Origin: Rhodospirillaceae bacterium
Lineage (GTDB): Bacteria; Pseudomonadota; Alphaproteobacteria; Rhodospirillales; Rhodospirillaceae
Assembly (NCBI GenBank): GCA_040219235.1
Contig: JAVJSV010000002.1
Location: forward strand, 1 to 64,000
DNA length: 64,000 bases
Reading direction: 5' to 3'
Shown here: one piece after another, positions 34,085 through 42,855 of the stretch
How positions within the stretch are numbered: position 1 is the stretch's first letter
Layout: every line of letters starts with the position of its first letter
The notes under the pieces: model-generated
The model's database searches: none
Told to the model about the DNA's origin: nothing
What the model saw: the letters and a program-made list of their open reading frames with translations, nothing else
Position numbers and translations under genes: made by a program

Positions 34085-35185
34085 TTACACCGGTTTATCG
34101 CACACACGCCCATAGACGAGAATGTCCTCGGGATCTTCGTATCGTAACGTGAATCCCAAATTGCGGAGTTTGTCTTCGATGTTACTGCGGACAAATTCTG
34201 GTGCGTAAGGCTCGCTGTTGTCGGCAGAATCGATAGAGCCAAGCAAATCGGTATACTTAAGTCCTTTTTGATCTTCTTGAAGCGTCGGAAAATCTGAAAT
34301 CCAGAAGGTCCCCCCTGGGCGTAACATGCGATAAACATTAGCAATGGTCCGATCAACCACCGGGGTCGGCACCTCATGAAACAAGATGTGCACTGTTACT
34401 AAGTCATAATGATTTTCCGGTAACTCATCCAAATCTTCGCCGGCTTTCTGGAGAAAATGAACGTCGACATTTTGCTCAGCTGCACGGTAATGCGCATACC
34501 TAACCATCGGCGCAGATATGTCGCTACCCCAAACTTCTGCCTCTGGAAACTTGTGTTTGAGCTGGCACGTCAGTTTGCCAACCGCACACGCAAGGTCCAT
34601 GACACGCTTAACCTTACCATCTTTGGGAACAGAGATTTTCTCTGCCATGGCTTTATGGAGATAGTCGTCCTTAGTGACGTTACCTGCAAAAATGCGGTTT
34701 CCATAGTCATAGCGCAGGCCGGCAAGAGGGTGCCCGACATAGCCATCATTTTGGCGATGGGTTTCAACCTTGGTATAGTTTGGGTAAACGTAATTGGGAT
34801 CCCAGGTGACTGACCCCGGCCCTGTTTTATCGGACTCCTCAAGAAGGCGGAGGAATTCTTCCTCGCGCAATCCGTAAGACTCAGAAATGCGATTCCAAAA
34901 GGCTTCTTGTGTCGAACGATAGACCCGCGCCCAAACGCCAGCATCCGGCACTTTTTCACGGACCACCTTTCTTACCGCTTCAACTGACTCCTTTGTTGGC
35001 TCGATGGCGATTTTTTCTTCTTGAATTGCCTCATTCGCTTTGGGATGGACGTGCTTAGCTCTGCCCCATAGCAGAACACTGCGTAGGTCCTTAACGTAAT
35101 TCAAAAATGTTTCATCCGCCCGGGTCGTCATGGCGGGTGTTGGCCCGACCTTGCCACGATCTGGATACTGATTACTTAAAGCCAT
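34085..35185 (-). CDS. Class I SAM-dependent methyltransferase with N-terminal helical domain
   Basis: 366 aa, cytoplasmic. The first ~190 residues are helical. The methyltransferase domain has motif I VMDLACAVGKLTCQL, the acidic residue in WGSDISAPMVRY, then AGEDLDEL and VTVHILFHEVP, and ends with a phenyl-type beta strand region TFWISDFPT. It looks paralogous to the protein at 11206-12453. It is the first gene of a run with the small protein at 33690 and perhaps the binding protein at 32000. The substrate is unknown. Confidence 0.75.
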   Translation of the reverse strand: MALSNQYPDRGKVGPTPAMTTRADETFLNYVKDLRSVLLWGRAKHVHPKANEAIQEEKIAIEPTKESVEAVRKVVREKVPDAGVWARVYRSTQEAFWNRISESYGLREEEFLRLLEESDKTGPGSVTWDPNYVYPNYTKVETHRQNDGYVGHPLAGLRYDYGNRIFAGNVTKDDYLHKAMAEKISVPKDGKVKRVMDLACAVGKLTCQLKHKFPEAEVWGSDISAPMVRYAHYRAAEQNVDVHFLQKAGEDLDELPENHYDLVTVHILFHEVPTPVVDRTIANVYRMLRPGGTFWISDFPTLQEDQKGLKYTDLLGSIDSADNSEPYAPEFVRSNIEDKLRNLGFTLRYEDPEDILVYGRVCDKPV

Positions 35186-35510
35186 AATCCGTCTCTCCGA
35201 TCACCGTTAAAGAAACTATATCTGTCACTAAGACTGGCATGGAAAGAGCCCTGATTTCCAATTTAAATTTTGCAAATTAAAGTTTCCGATCTGTATCCCT
35301 GGCCGTATCAGTGGAACACGCCCTAAAGTGGTGCCATTCGTCGAAAGAGATTTCAAATCAGACACGCCATTACTTGCGTGGACAATGATAAATTTCTTTT
35401 ATTGGTGATTAGCATTACTAGGGTTTTATTGCCCAATAGGGCTTACCTACACTGCGAGCGCTGCTTACATTAATCTACCGACGTGACGGCGATAAAACGG
35501 GAGAGGTTTG
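35186..35510. other. Divergent intergenic region, no gene seen
   Basis: This 325-bp gap separates the minus-strand methyltransferase from the plus-strand hydrolase. It is AT-rich on both sides and holds a short inverted repeat GCCC-AATA-GGGC near 35430-35445. Promoters for both directions must lie here, but I cannot mark -35/-10 boxes with confidence. The hydrolase Shine-Dalgarno GGAGAGG ends just before its ATG. Confidence 0.5.
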
Positions 35511-36515
35511 ATGCGCTTCAAAGACCTATGTACAGCTGCTTGTGTGGCGCTCAGTGTGGGTGCGACCTCTGCCCATGCGGCATCAACACCGGTGCCAAGC
35601 CTTCCTTTGGATGATCTAAGAAAGACCTACAAACTACCCAACTCACAGTTTGTCGATCTTGACGGCGTCAGCGTTCATTACGTTGATGAGGGCGAAGGAG
35701 ATACAATTATTCTACTTCATGCCTCTTATCACAGCCTGCGGTCATGGGATCCGCTTGCTGCTCTTCTGAAAGATAAATTTCGTATTGTGAGGTTTGATTT
35801 TGCTAATGCGGGCCTAACGGGACTCGACCCAAAGCAACAGAACTCCATAGAACGCAACATAGACCTGCTTGAACGCCTCATTGAGAAATTAGACCTTAAA
35901 CAGTTTGCCCTGATCGGCACCTCAAGTGGCGGCGTCGTTGCCTTTAGATACACTGCCGTCAATACGGACAAAGTGAACAGGATGGTTCTGATCAACTCCG
36001 CCGGACTGCCCAGAACACCTGAGACCAATCCGCTCGGCGACCCTGGCTCTGAAACACGGCAACGCATAGAGGAACTCAACAAACCCCGATCGTATTGGCA
36101 GGGGCTACTCGATAACACCTTTAGAGGGGGACACACGCCCCCCGCGTGGATGGTGAATATGGCCTACGATATGAACCGCCGCGAGGGCCTTGGCGAAGAA
36201 CTGCAACGCTACACCCGGGCGTATCGCACCGGCGATCCACAAATGCTGTTGAGCCAAATCACATCCCCCTCCCTGATTATCTGGGGCATGAACAACCCAA
36301 CCGTTGTGCATCTGGAAGCGGAGGTGTTCCAACATTGGCTGACAAACGCCCCATCTCTTATCCGCAAAATACCGGATACGGGGCATTATCCCTATGTGGA
36401 AGAGCCCGAAATTTTCGATACGCTGATAACCGATTTCCTAACCGGCGCATTGGACGGCGACTTGCGTCAAACCGTCATGACTCCGATGAGTCAGATGGAC
36501 AAAATTAAAGAATAA
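35511..36515 (+). CDS. Exported alpha/beta hydrolase with canonical catalytic triad
   Basis: 334 aa from ATG 35511 with GGAGAGG upstream. A signal peptide (ACVALSVGATSAHA) indicates periplasmic location. The fold is standard: IILLHASYHS oxyanion region, nucleophile elbow G-T-S-S-G with Ser, and a C-terminal His in PDTGHYPYVEEPEIF. This sets it apart from the three His-elbow relatives in the window. It starts an apparent operon with a flavoprotein (17 bp downstream) and a His-elbow paralogue. The substrate is unknown; esterase, lactonase or dehalogenase-like activity is possible. Confidence 0.85.
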   Translation: MRFKDLCTAACVALSVGATSAHAASTPVPSLPLDDLRKTYKLPNSQFVDLDGVSVHYVDEGEGDTIILLHASYHSLRSWDPLAALLKDKFRIVRFDFANAGLTGLDPKQQNSIERNIDLLERLIEKLDLKQFALIGTSSGGVVAFRYTAVNTDKVNRMVLINSAGLPRTPETNPLGDPGSETRQRIEELNKPRSYWQGLLDNTFRGGHTPPAWMVNMAYDMNRREGLGEELQRYTRAYRTGDPQMLLSQITSPSLIIWGMNNPTVVHLEAEVFQHWLTNAPSLIRKIPDTGHYPYVEEPEIFDTLITDFLTGALDGDLRQTVMTPMSQMDKIKE

Positions 36516-36532
36516 GCTCAGGAGCGAACAGC

Positions 36533-38053
36533 ATGGCAGAACGAAAAGTCCCAAACCTTTTCAGAGTGGATTACGACGCCGGCCCCGAAGGACCGCCACA
36601 ACAACTGGGTTTAGAGAGCGCAGCAGCGGCAGACCGCGCCTGGGACGTCATCATCATCGGTGCTGGTTCTGCCGGTATGCCCGCTGCGCTTTTTGCGGCA
36701 AAACGCGGCGCGAAGGTTTTGGTGATTGAACACTCTGGTGCAGTTGGCGGAACACTGCGACTGGCACCCGCGCAAATGAGTGCCGCCGGGACCAAGTTAC
36801 AGAAATCGCTGGGGATAGACGATACACCGGAAGAGCATTTTGCAGATGCCATGCGAATCAGCCGCGGTACGATCAATCAAGACCTCGCGAAACTGGCGAT
36901 CTGGAACGCGGGAAAGATGTTCGACTGGCTTATGGATGGTGGCTTCGACATGATGCCAGAGTGCCCGTCAAAGGGGAACACACATGAGCCGTTCAGCAAG
37001 GCCCGCTATTACTGGGGCCGCGAATTCGGTCGATCCATCTTGAAAGTCGTTGAACCGCAGCTCATGGAGGCCGTGAAGACGTGCGACCTGACGATTCTTC
37101 TGCGGCACGAAGCTTTGTCCTTGCTCCAGCAGGACGACGGCACGGTGACCGGTGTGATCGCAAAGGATATTGAAGGTGTTGAACGCTCTTACACAGGGCG
37201 GAGCGTGGTCATTACATCGGGCGGATATGCCGCCAACACAACCATGTACGAAGAACTGTCGGGCCAACCACAATATCAAAAATGGTGGTCGCCCTTCAGT
37301 CAGGGACGAGGCCATCAACTTGGCCTCTCTGCCGGTGCATACCTGCGCGGCATTGAGAACTTTATGGCCAGCTTTGGCATTATATTGGAGTCTGATCAAT
37401 ACCCAGCGAAGGCACTCGGACGGCCCAACAGCTATCCAGAAGTGCGGCAGCCTTGGGAGATCTACGTGAACGCGCTTGGTCAACGGTTCGTGTGTGAAGA
37501 TTTACCGAGTGTGGATGCTCGTGAACATGCCCTGCTTAAACAACCCGGCATGCGGTATTGGGTCATCTTCGATCAAGACATTTTAGACCAAGCCCCGCCG
37601 GTGGTAGAAGGCTGGACCCAAGACCAAGTCAAAGACGCCTTCGGCTCCACCTATTCGTTTTACAAAGGTCAAAGCCTGGCAGAACTGGCGGCGGCCGCCG
37701 GAATTGATGCCAAGGGTCTGAAGGATACAGTCGATCTTTATAACTATGGCATTGGGGCCGGACATGATGTGTTTGCACGAAAACACAGCCCGCTGCCCAT
37801 CGGCAAACCGCCATTCTATGCCATACGGGCGCAAGGTTGTGCGATTACGGGCGCAGCTGGATTGGCCGTGGACAATGACCTTAGGGTCATACGGCGCGAT
37901 GGATCGGCAATCCCAGGGCTCTACGCTGCCGGAGAAATTCTTGGTGCTGGGGTGTTACAGGGCAATGCCTACGTCGGTGGCATGATGGTGACGCCGGCCT
38001 TAACCTTCGGTAAATTGCTTGGTGAGAAAATTCTCCCCCTTGGTAATCAGTAA
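36533..38053 (+). CDS. FAD-dependent oxidoreductase (fumarate reductase / ketosteroid dehydrogenase-like flavoprotein)
   Basis: 506 aa, cytoplasmic, no signal peptide. The FAD Rossmann motif WDVIIIGAGSAGMPAAL is at about 38, with the acidic end VLVIEHSGAVGGTL. The C-terminal FAD site is GLYAAGEILGAGVLQGNAYVGG. A substrate-binding cap lies in the middle. Members of this family reduce or dehydrogenate C=C bonds next to carbonyl or carboxyl groups. It sits between two alpha/beta hydrolases, which suggests stepwise breakdown of a cyclic or ester substrate. Confidence 0.85.
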   Translation: MAERKVPNLFRVDYDAGPEGPPQQLGLESAAAADRAWDVIIIGAGSAGMPAALFAAKRGAKVLVIEHSGAVGGTLRLAPAQMSAAGTKLQKSLGIDDTPEEHFADAMRISRGTINQDLAKLAIWNAGKMFDWLMDGGFDMMPECPSKGNTHEPFSKARYYWGREFGRSILKVVEPQLMEAVKTCDLTILLRHEALSLLQQDDGTVTGVIAKDIEGVERSYTGRSVVITSGGYAANTTMYEELSGQPQYQKWWSPFSQGRGHQLGLSAGAYLRGIENFMASFGIILESDQYPAKALGRPNSYPEVRQPWEIYVNALGQRFVCEDLPSVDAREHALLKQPGMRYWVIFDQDILDQAPPVVEGWTQDQVKDAFGSTYSFYKGQSLAELAAAAGIDAKGLKDTVDLYNYGIGAGHDVFARKHSPLPIGKPPFYAIRAQGCAITGAAGLAVDNDLRVIRRDGSAIPGLYAAGEILGAGVLQGNAYVGGMMVTPALTFGKLLGEKILPLGNQ

Positions 38054-38054
38054 A

Positions 38055-38846
38055 ATGGCGGTGAAAGAACATCGCGGTTATGTGGATGGAAAATATGGAC
38101 TTATGCACTATCGCCAGTATGGCGAAGGCCCCCCTCTTCTATTAATTCATCAGACTCCCTGGTCCTCACAGCAGTACAAAAACGCTGCACCCTTTCTGGC
38201 AGGCAACTGCCGGGTCATTGCGCTGGATAGTCCTGGATATGGAGAATCTGACAGCCCGCCGGACGCCCCGAGCATTCCGGATTATGCGGATAGCATCCCC
38301 GGCTTCCTGGACGGCTTAGGTATAGTTCAAGCTGATGTCCTCGGACATCACACAGGCGCACTGATTGCTGGGGCATTTGCCGCGCGTCACCCGACACGAC
38401 TCAACCGACTCATTCTGCACGGCGCACCTGTGTATGATGAAAGTGAGAGAGTGCAGCGATTGAACAACAAACATTTTGATCAGAGCCCCAAGGAAGACGG
38501 GAGTCATTACCTGGATTACTGGGCTCTTCTTCAAAGAGTCATTGGCCCGAACGCTAAATTGAGCGGCCTTCATATGGGCGTCCTGAGCTTTTTTACAAAC
38601 GGCGAGAAAGAGTGGTACGGCCACACGGCAGCGTTTACCTATGATTTTGCAGCAGACATACCGTCGATAAAATGCCCCACGCTGGTTGTTTCAAACACAG
38701 CGGACATGCTCGCGGCCCACGCTGAAAGACTACGCGGCTTGAGACCTGACTTTGACTATGTGGAAATTTCCGGTGGAAGTTCAAACATCATCTTTGATGA
38801 GCCGAAAAGATGGGCAGACCCGATTACGGCTTGGTTGACCACATAG
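38055..38846 (+). CDS. Alpha/beta-hydrolase-fold protein with G-H-H-T-G elbow (paralogue 2)
   Basis: 263 aa from ATG 38055, one base after the flavoprotein stop; a longer frame from 38019 overlaps that gene. The N-terminus HRGYVDGKYGLMHY matches paralogue 1. The elbow is G97-H98-H99-T100-G101, again with His at the nucleophile site. The acid site is NTAD. At the catalytic-His region it reads GGSSNIIFDEP, with no His. Thus the standard Ser-His-Asp triad is absent. It ends 26 bp from the convergent binding-protein gene. Confidence 0.8.
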   Translation: MAVKEHRGYVDGKYGLMHYRQYGEGPPLLLIHQTPWSSQQYKNAAPFLAGNCRVIALDSPGYGESDSPPDAPSIPDYADSIPGFLDGLGIVQADVLGHHTGALIAGAFAARHPTRLNRLILHGAPVYDESERVQRLNNKHFDQSPKEDGSHYLDYWALLQRVIGPNAKLSGLHMGVLSFFTNGEKEWYGHTAAFTYDFAADIPSIKCPTLVVSNTADMLAAHAERLRGLRPDFDYVEISGGSSNIIFDEPKRWADPITAWLTT

Positions 38847-38872
38847 ATAAACAGCGCTCTGGGCTGGGGTAT

Positions 38873-40399
38873 TTATTGTCCGTTCTTCAAGCTGACCAAG
38901 TCATACTGAATGCCGCGGCTGGTGAGCGCGATGCCATCGACGTTTTGGCCTGCAGCGGCAAACTCTGCACCCGTCACAAGCCAAATTGCTGGGGCGATGT
39001 CATGGAGCATGGCCATAAGGTCTTGCAACAACGCTGTACGCCGTGTGGGATCCATCTCAACTGATATTGCATTCAAGAGCCGTTTGGTTTCTGGCGCGCA
39101 GAAAAAAGGCTGTGCCTTCAGGCAGCCCGTGTAAGTCTCTGCCCGGATGCCGTCATAGTACGCACTGTTATCCCACGTCAATGAAAACGCATCGATGTCA
39201 TCCCATTGATTGGTCAAAAACGCTGTGAGCCAGTTGGCGTAGGGTATCGACCGCAGTTCAACCTTCATCCCTATGGCTTCTAAGTTCTGGGCGACGAATT
39301 GGAACGCCAGAGAATCACCACCAGCGATTCCCGTTGCGACCTGGATTTTTAGAATGCGGTCAAAATCAAAATCCGCCTCTTCTAACAGAGCCCGGGCACG
39401 CGTTGGATCGAAGGGCCAGGGTTTGACTTCTGGATTGTGGCCATTGACACCGGGCACTGCGCCTTGGCCTGAAGCCAACACCTCCCCCTGATAAAGATTG
39501 TTTACGATGGCCTCTCTATTGACCGCCAAATTCATCGCCTGTCGCACCCGCCGATCTGCGACCGGGGATGACTCATTACCAATCACCCGAAAAGCCAAAC
39601 CTGACACCCCTGGTGCTGTTCGCGTATAGGTCTGGAATTGCTCGCCTTTCAGCTGACTCACATCGTCGCTGCTCATTTGCTCAGCGACATCGACTTGGCC
39701 CGAGCGGAGCGCTTGCATACGCGCAACAGGGTCCTGCATGACAAATATTGTCAGGTCATCAATAGCAACAGGTGCCCGCCAAGAGCCAGAGAAACCGCGA
39801 AAGTGGACGGTTCCAGCACCCCATTCTTCAAGCTGAAAAGGACCGCTACCAATTGGTTCTTGCGCAAAGCTGTCGACACCACGATCTGCCAGTGCGCCCG
39901 GCGGAAGCATCCACAGGAGGCTGGCTCGACGATGCAAGATCGGATCTGGTTTCTCGGTCTCTATCAGAACTGTCAGCGAATCAATGACTTCAACAGCAGT
40001 AATACCTTGGACCTCAGAAGCCGTATAGAAACGCGCGCCCGTCTCACTCTTCAGGAGCGCGATGGACGCGGTCACTGAGGACGCATCAAACATTTCACCG
40101 TTATGGAACCGGACACCTTGTCGCAAACGGAACACCCATTGGGTTGGCGATATAGATTCCCAACTTTCTGCCAGCGCTGGTTCCACATTGCCTTGGTTAT
40201 CAATCCGCGTGAGCGTGTCATACATCAGCGACCAGATTCCAACACCCGGCTGCGATACAGCTGTAAAGGGAATTCCTCTACTGGGTGGAATGGCGGTACG
40301 CGCAACTTTAAATGGCTCAGCAACCGCACTGTGTGGGAGCGATACACAGACCAGAATAAGTTCGGTGAACACACTCTGAATCAGAAACTTCATCATCAT
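38873..40399 (-). CDS. Periplasmic solute-binding protein (SBP_bac_5), no permease nearby
   Basis: 508 aa with a signal peptide (MMMKFLIQSVFTELILVCVS ... AVA). Family 5 features include GIWSLMYDTLTRIDNQG, VEPALAESWESISPTQWVFRL and VRFHNGEMFDA. It resembles the protein at 32000-33544 throughout. It follows the Tat-exported His-elbow hydrolase by 50 bp and may be in one operon with it and the kinase at 41503. No ABC permease or ATPase genes are nearby. Confidence 0.85.
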   Translation of the reverse strand: MMMKFLIQSVFTELILVCVSLPHSAVAEPFKVARTAIPPSRGIPFTAVSQPGVGIWSLMYDTLTRIDNQGNVEPALAESWESISPTQWVFRLRQGVRFHNGEMFDASSVTASIALLKSETGARFYTASEVQGITAVEVIDSLTVLIETEKPDPILHRRASLLWMLPPGALADRGVDSFAQEPIGSGPFQLEEWGAGTVHFRGFSGSWRAPVAIDDLTIFVMQDPVARMQALRSGQVDVAEQMSSDDVSQLKGEQFQTYTRTAPGVSGLAFRVIGNESSPVADRRVRQAMNLAVNREAIVNNLYQGEVLASGQGAVPGVNGHNPEVKPWPFDPTRARALLEEADFDFDRILKIQVATGIAGGDSLAFQFVAQNLEAIGMKVELRSIPYANWLTAFLTNQWDDIDAFSLTWDNSAYYDGIRAETYTGCLKAQPFFCAPETKRLLNAISVEMDPTRRTALLQDLMAMLHDIAPAIWLVTGAEFAAAGQNVDGIALTSRGIQYDLVSLKNGQ

Positions 40400-40449
40400 G
40401 AACAGCCTATTTATATAGATAAGTAGAGTCGTGACTGCGCGCCGCTAAA

Positions 40450-41433
40450 TTAAGATAAGAACACTCTTAACTTCTCAGCAATTTGGTCGGCCCCAACGTC
40501 AAAGACGTCTCGTTCGAGATCAGGCAACTCAACCATTCGCACATCGGATATAAATGCGGCGGCCTGCTTCGAATACTCTAAAAGGTTTTCGTGGGGCTGA
40601 ACGATCAAGGTCGGCTGTGAGATCAGCGGAAAACGTTCAGCAACGTCGTACGTCCAGACCCCACGATAAGGCCACCAATACCGATCAAGCGGCTTGGCCT
40701 TCTCCACAAAAACCTCGGCCGCACGCTCCAACGGGACGCGGCGATCGCGTTTGCTGACCACAAAGGTCCAAAGGCGCTCTAACTGCCCCATGATATCTTT
40801 ACCGTCTTCCGTAATGCGGGGCCGCGCTTCAATAGCGGCCAATCGCTCCAGTCGCTCTTCAGGCGTGCGGAACGGTATGCCTGAGATGGCAAGGCGGCCA
40901 ACTTTTTGTGGTTGAGCAATCGCCAGTTCTGCAGCGAGAAAACTACCGGTGTGGAACCCAAAAACATCGACAGGAGTTTGCCCACCGAGATTGAGACTCT
41001 CAATGCCATCCGCAAACGCAGTTGCATATCCGGCCATATCCATCGGCTCCGGGGGCCAATCAGACATGCCGTTTCCAGGCGTATCAAAAGCGACAACCTC
41101 TCGGTCTGTAGCCATTTCTCTGATGAGCGGCTCATATTCCACAGACGAGGACGGGTTCTGATGCAACAGCACCAACGATGGCTTTTCTGATCGTCCAGAG
41201 GTGGGCAAACCTCGAATGAAGTGCAACTGTCCAAACCTGCATTCTGTATAACCACGCTTAACGGAAATCCCATCAACTGAAGTTTTTTGAGTCACGCCAG
41301 AACCTTCCGATGACTTTGTATTCTGCGCCTGCACTGAGCGAACAGATCCGAGGCCAAGGGCACCCGCAGTTAACATGAGCGCACCCGCACCAAACCGAGA
41401 TAATATCTTCCGTCGTCCGCTGAGTGTCATCAT
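40450..41433 (-). CDS. Tat-exported alpha/beta-hydrolase-fold protein with G-F-H-T-G elbow (paralogue 3)
   Basis: 327 aa. A twin-arginine signal (GRRKILSRFGAGALML ... VQAQ) sends the folded protein to the periplasm. After residue 58 the KRGYTECRFGQLHF motif matches paralogues 1 and 2. The oxyanion region is LLHQNPSSS. The elbow is G159-F160-H161-T162-G163, with His at the nucleophile site. The acid position is Glu (QPHENL). The C-terminus LERDVFDVGADQ has no catalytic His. Tat export suggests that folding or a cofactor is completed in the cytoplasm. The neighbours are a binding protein and a kinase-like protein. Confidence 0.8.
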   Translation of the reverse strand: MMTLSGRRKILSRFGAGALMLTAGALGLGSVRSVQAQNTKSSEGSGVTQKTSVDGISVKRGYTECRFGQLHFIRGLPTSGRSEKPSLVLLHQNPSSSVEYEPLIREMATDREVVAFDTPGNGMSDWPPEPMDMAGYATAFADGIESLNLGGQTPVDVFGFHTGSFLAAELAIAQPQKVGRLAISGIPFRTPEERLERLAAIEARPRITEDGKDIMGQLERLWTFVVSKRDRRVPLERAAEVFVEKAKPLDRYWWPYRGVWTYDVAERFPLISQPTLIVQPHENLLEYSKQAAAFISDVRMVELPDLERDVFDVGADQIAEKLRVFLS

Positions 41434-41502
41434 TGTTCTCCGTTTCGTTTCTCTGCTTAACTCAACATTACATCAAGCAGCCACAGAGAATGATACCTTA
41501 AG

Positions 41503-42510
41503 TTAGATATAACCGAGTGACTTAGCTCGCTCTGCTATGGAGTGGGCAAACCACTCTAAATTTCGGAACCGCAATGGAAAATGTCCAATCTGATTGACGT
41601 GTTTTGCAAAGCCAGAAATGAGTCGAAACTCTTTTGCCAATAAGAACAACGGTAACAGCTCATTCTCTGTTTCGGTCAACTGTCGAATCTCATTGTAACC
41701 TTCCAGAAATTGGTCAGCATACGCTTTATCTAGATTGCCATAGTGATTGCCCCACACATAACAAGCAATGTCTTGCACGTAGTAGTCTTCACCGCTGTTA
41801 TCGAAGTCCAGCAACGTAATGCCGTCAGCGTCATCGACATGAAAGTTGTTGAAGTGGAAATCTCCATGTCCTGGACCAAAGGGAATATCTGTGCCCTTAA
41901 GTTCAACGACTGCGGCGTAGAGTTTTGCTGCGACAGCCTCGTATAACTCGGCATCACCTGGCCGATCGGAGACGAGACGCCGTAAATACGGCAGGTTTTC
42001 TAAGTAGTCAGTTGGTGGGTTAGTCCTTCGTCTATAAGGCGGGGTAAAGTCTTTCCCAGCCAGATGCATTTTGGCGAACAGGGTTCCCACTTCACGGGCC
42101 TGCCTCCGGTTGGGGGCATCTCCAAATTTACGTCCTTTGGCCCATTCAAACAGGGCAACCGCGCGGGCACCTTCGGGAGCCTCAACCACAAGGCTCATAT
42201 CGCCATTTTGCTGCACAATAGGAACAGAAACAGGGAGCCCTTTGCGTTTTAGGTGCATCAAGAAAGACAGCTCGTAAAACACATCATCTGGCATACGCCA
42301 GCCGGTGCGCCAGACGCGACACGCGCCGATAAAGGAGTGATCCCACACCTTGTAAACATCATTCATGCCACGGTGGATGAGTTCACAATACGCTTCAGAA
42401 CTGTAAGTGTGATGCTTGCGGAGAATATCGATGAGATGTTCATTATCGACCACCGAATGAATAGCACGTATTTTGATGTTTTCTTGGGTGGACGATGAAC
42501 CGTCAATCAT
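41503..42510 (-). CDS. APH/SrkA-like phosphotransferase (protein kinase fold)
   Basis: 335 aa, cytoplasmic. The kinase-like fold is shown by the catalytic loop GPGHGDFHFNNFHV (H-G-D-x-H-x-x-N) and the metal-binding TLLDFDNSGEDYYVQDIA. It belongs to the aminoglycoside phosphotransferase superfamily, whose members also phosphorylate choline, homoserine or proteins (SrkA/RdoA). An antibiotic target is not supported by anything seen here. It is the first gene of the minus-strand run with the hydrolase (69 bp) and binding protein, so a metabolite kinase role is more likely. Confidence 0.8.
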   Translation of the reverse strand: MIDGSSSTQENIKIRAIHSVVDNEHLIDILRKHHTYSSEAYCELIHRGMNDVYKVWDHSFIGACRVWRTGWRMPDDVFYELSFLMHLKRKGLPVSVPIVQQNGDMSLVVEAPEGARAVALFEWAKGRKFGDAPNRRQAREVGTLFAKMHLAGKDFTPPYRRRTNPPTDYLENLPYLRRLVSDRPGDAELYEAVAAKLYAAVVELKGTDIPFGPGHGDFHFNNFHVDDADGITLLDFDNSGEDYYVQDIACYVWGNHYGNLDKAYADQFLEGYNEIRQLTETENELLPLFLLAKEFRLISGFAKHVNQIGHFPLRFRNLEWFAHSIAERAKSLGYI

Positions 42511-42855
42511 CTTTCAAAACCTCACGCAGCCACGACCTTTAAGTGTAAGCGAATGCTGCTAAAGGCCAATGAAAATTATAGTCTTGTGGCAAAGAAGCTC
42601 AAACTGTGGCTATACATCGATAAGCTTAGCTCTCGCAGACCAAACTGTTTGAAGTCGGGATAGGCTTTGGACAGCCTGGACAATCGCAGAAAGCCTGTTG
42701 AAACGGAGCCCTGTGGCACCTAGCTTCGGACTGATAAATTGGCATAGGATACCGGTGTCGATGATCAGCGCATCAACGTCACATGGCCTAACGTGAATCA
42801 GATGACCACTGTTCTGCACGCTGCCGAATATTTTAAGTGATTAGGAGGTTGTTTC
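42511..42855. other. Divergent intergenic region between kinase and LysR genes
   Basis: 345 bp. A minus-strand open stretch at about 42610-42819 reads somewhat like protein (GHLIHVRPCDVDALIIDTG), but it has no ATG, no Shine-Dalgarno and no recognised domain. It may be a gene remnant. The LysR gene has a clear AGGAGG seven bases before its ATG. A LysR-type protein would be expected to bind here and control the divergent kinase-hydrolase run, but I cannot mark a specific T-N11-A site. Confidence 0.4.

Noticed and set aside
41503-42510. APH-fold kinase as an aminoglycoside resistance gene.
   Set aside because: Only the generic catalytic motifs are present and the context is metabolic; the superfamily includes many non-resistance kinases.
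42610-42819. 69-aa minus-strand open frame in the LysR-kinase gap.
   Set aside because: No ATG and no ribosome site; somewhat protein-like but not supported.
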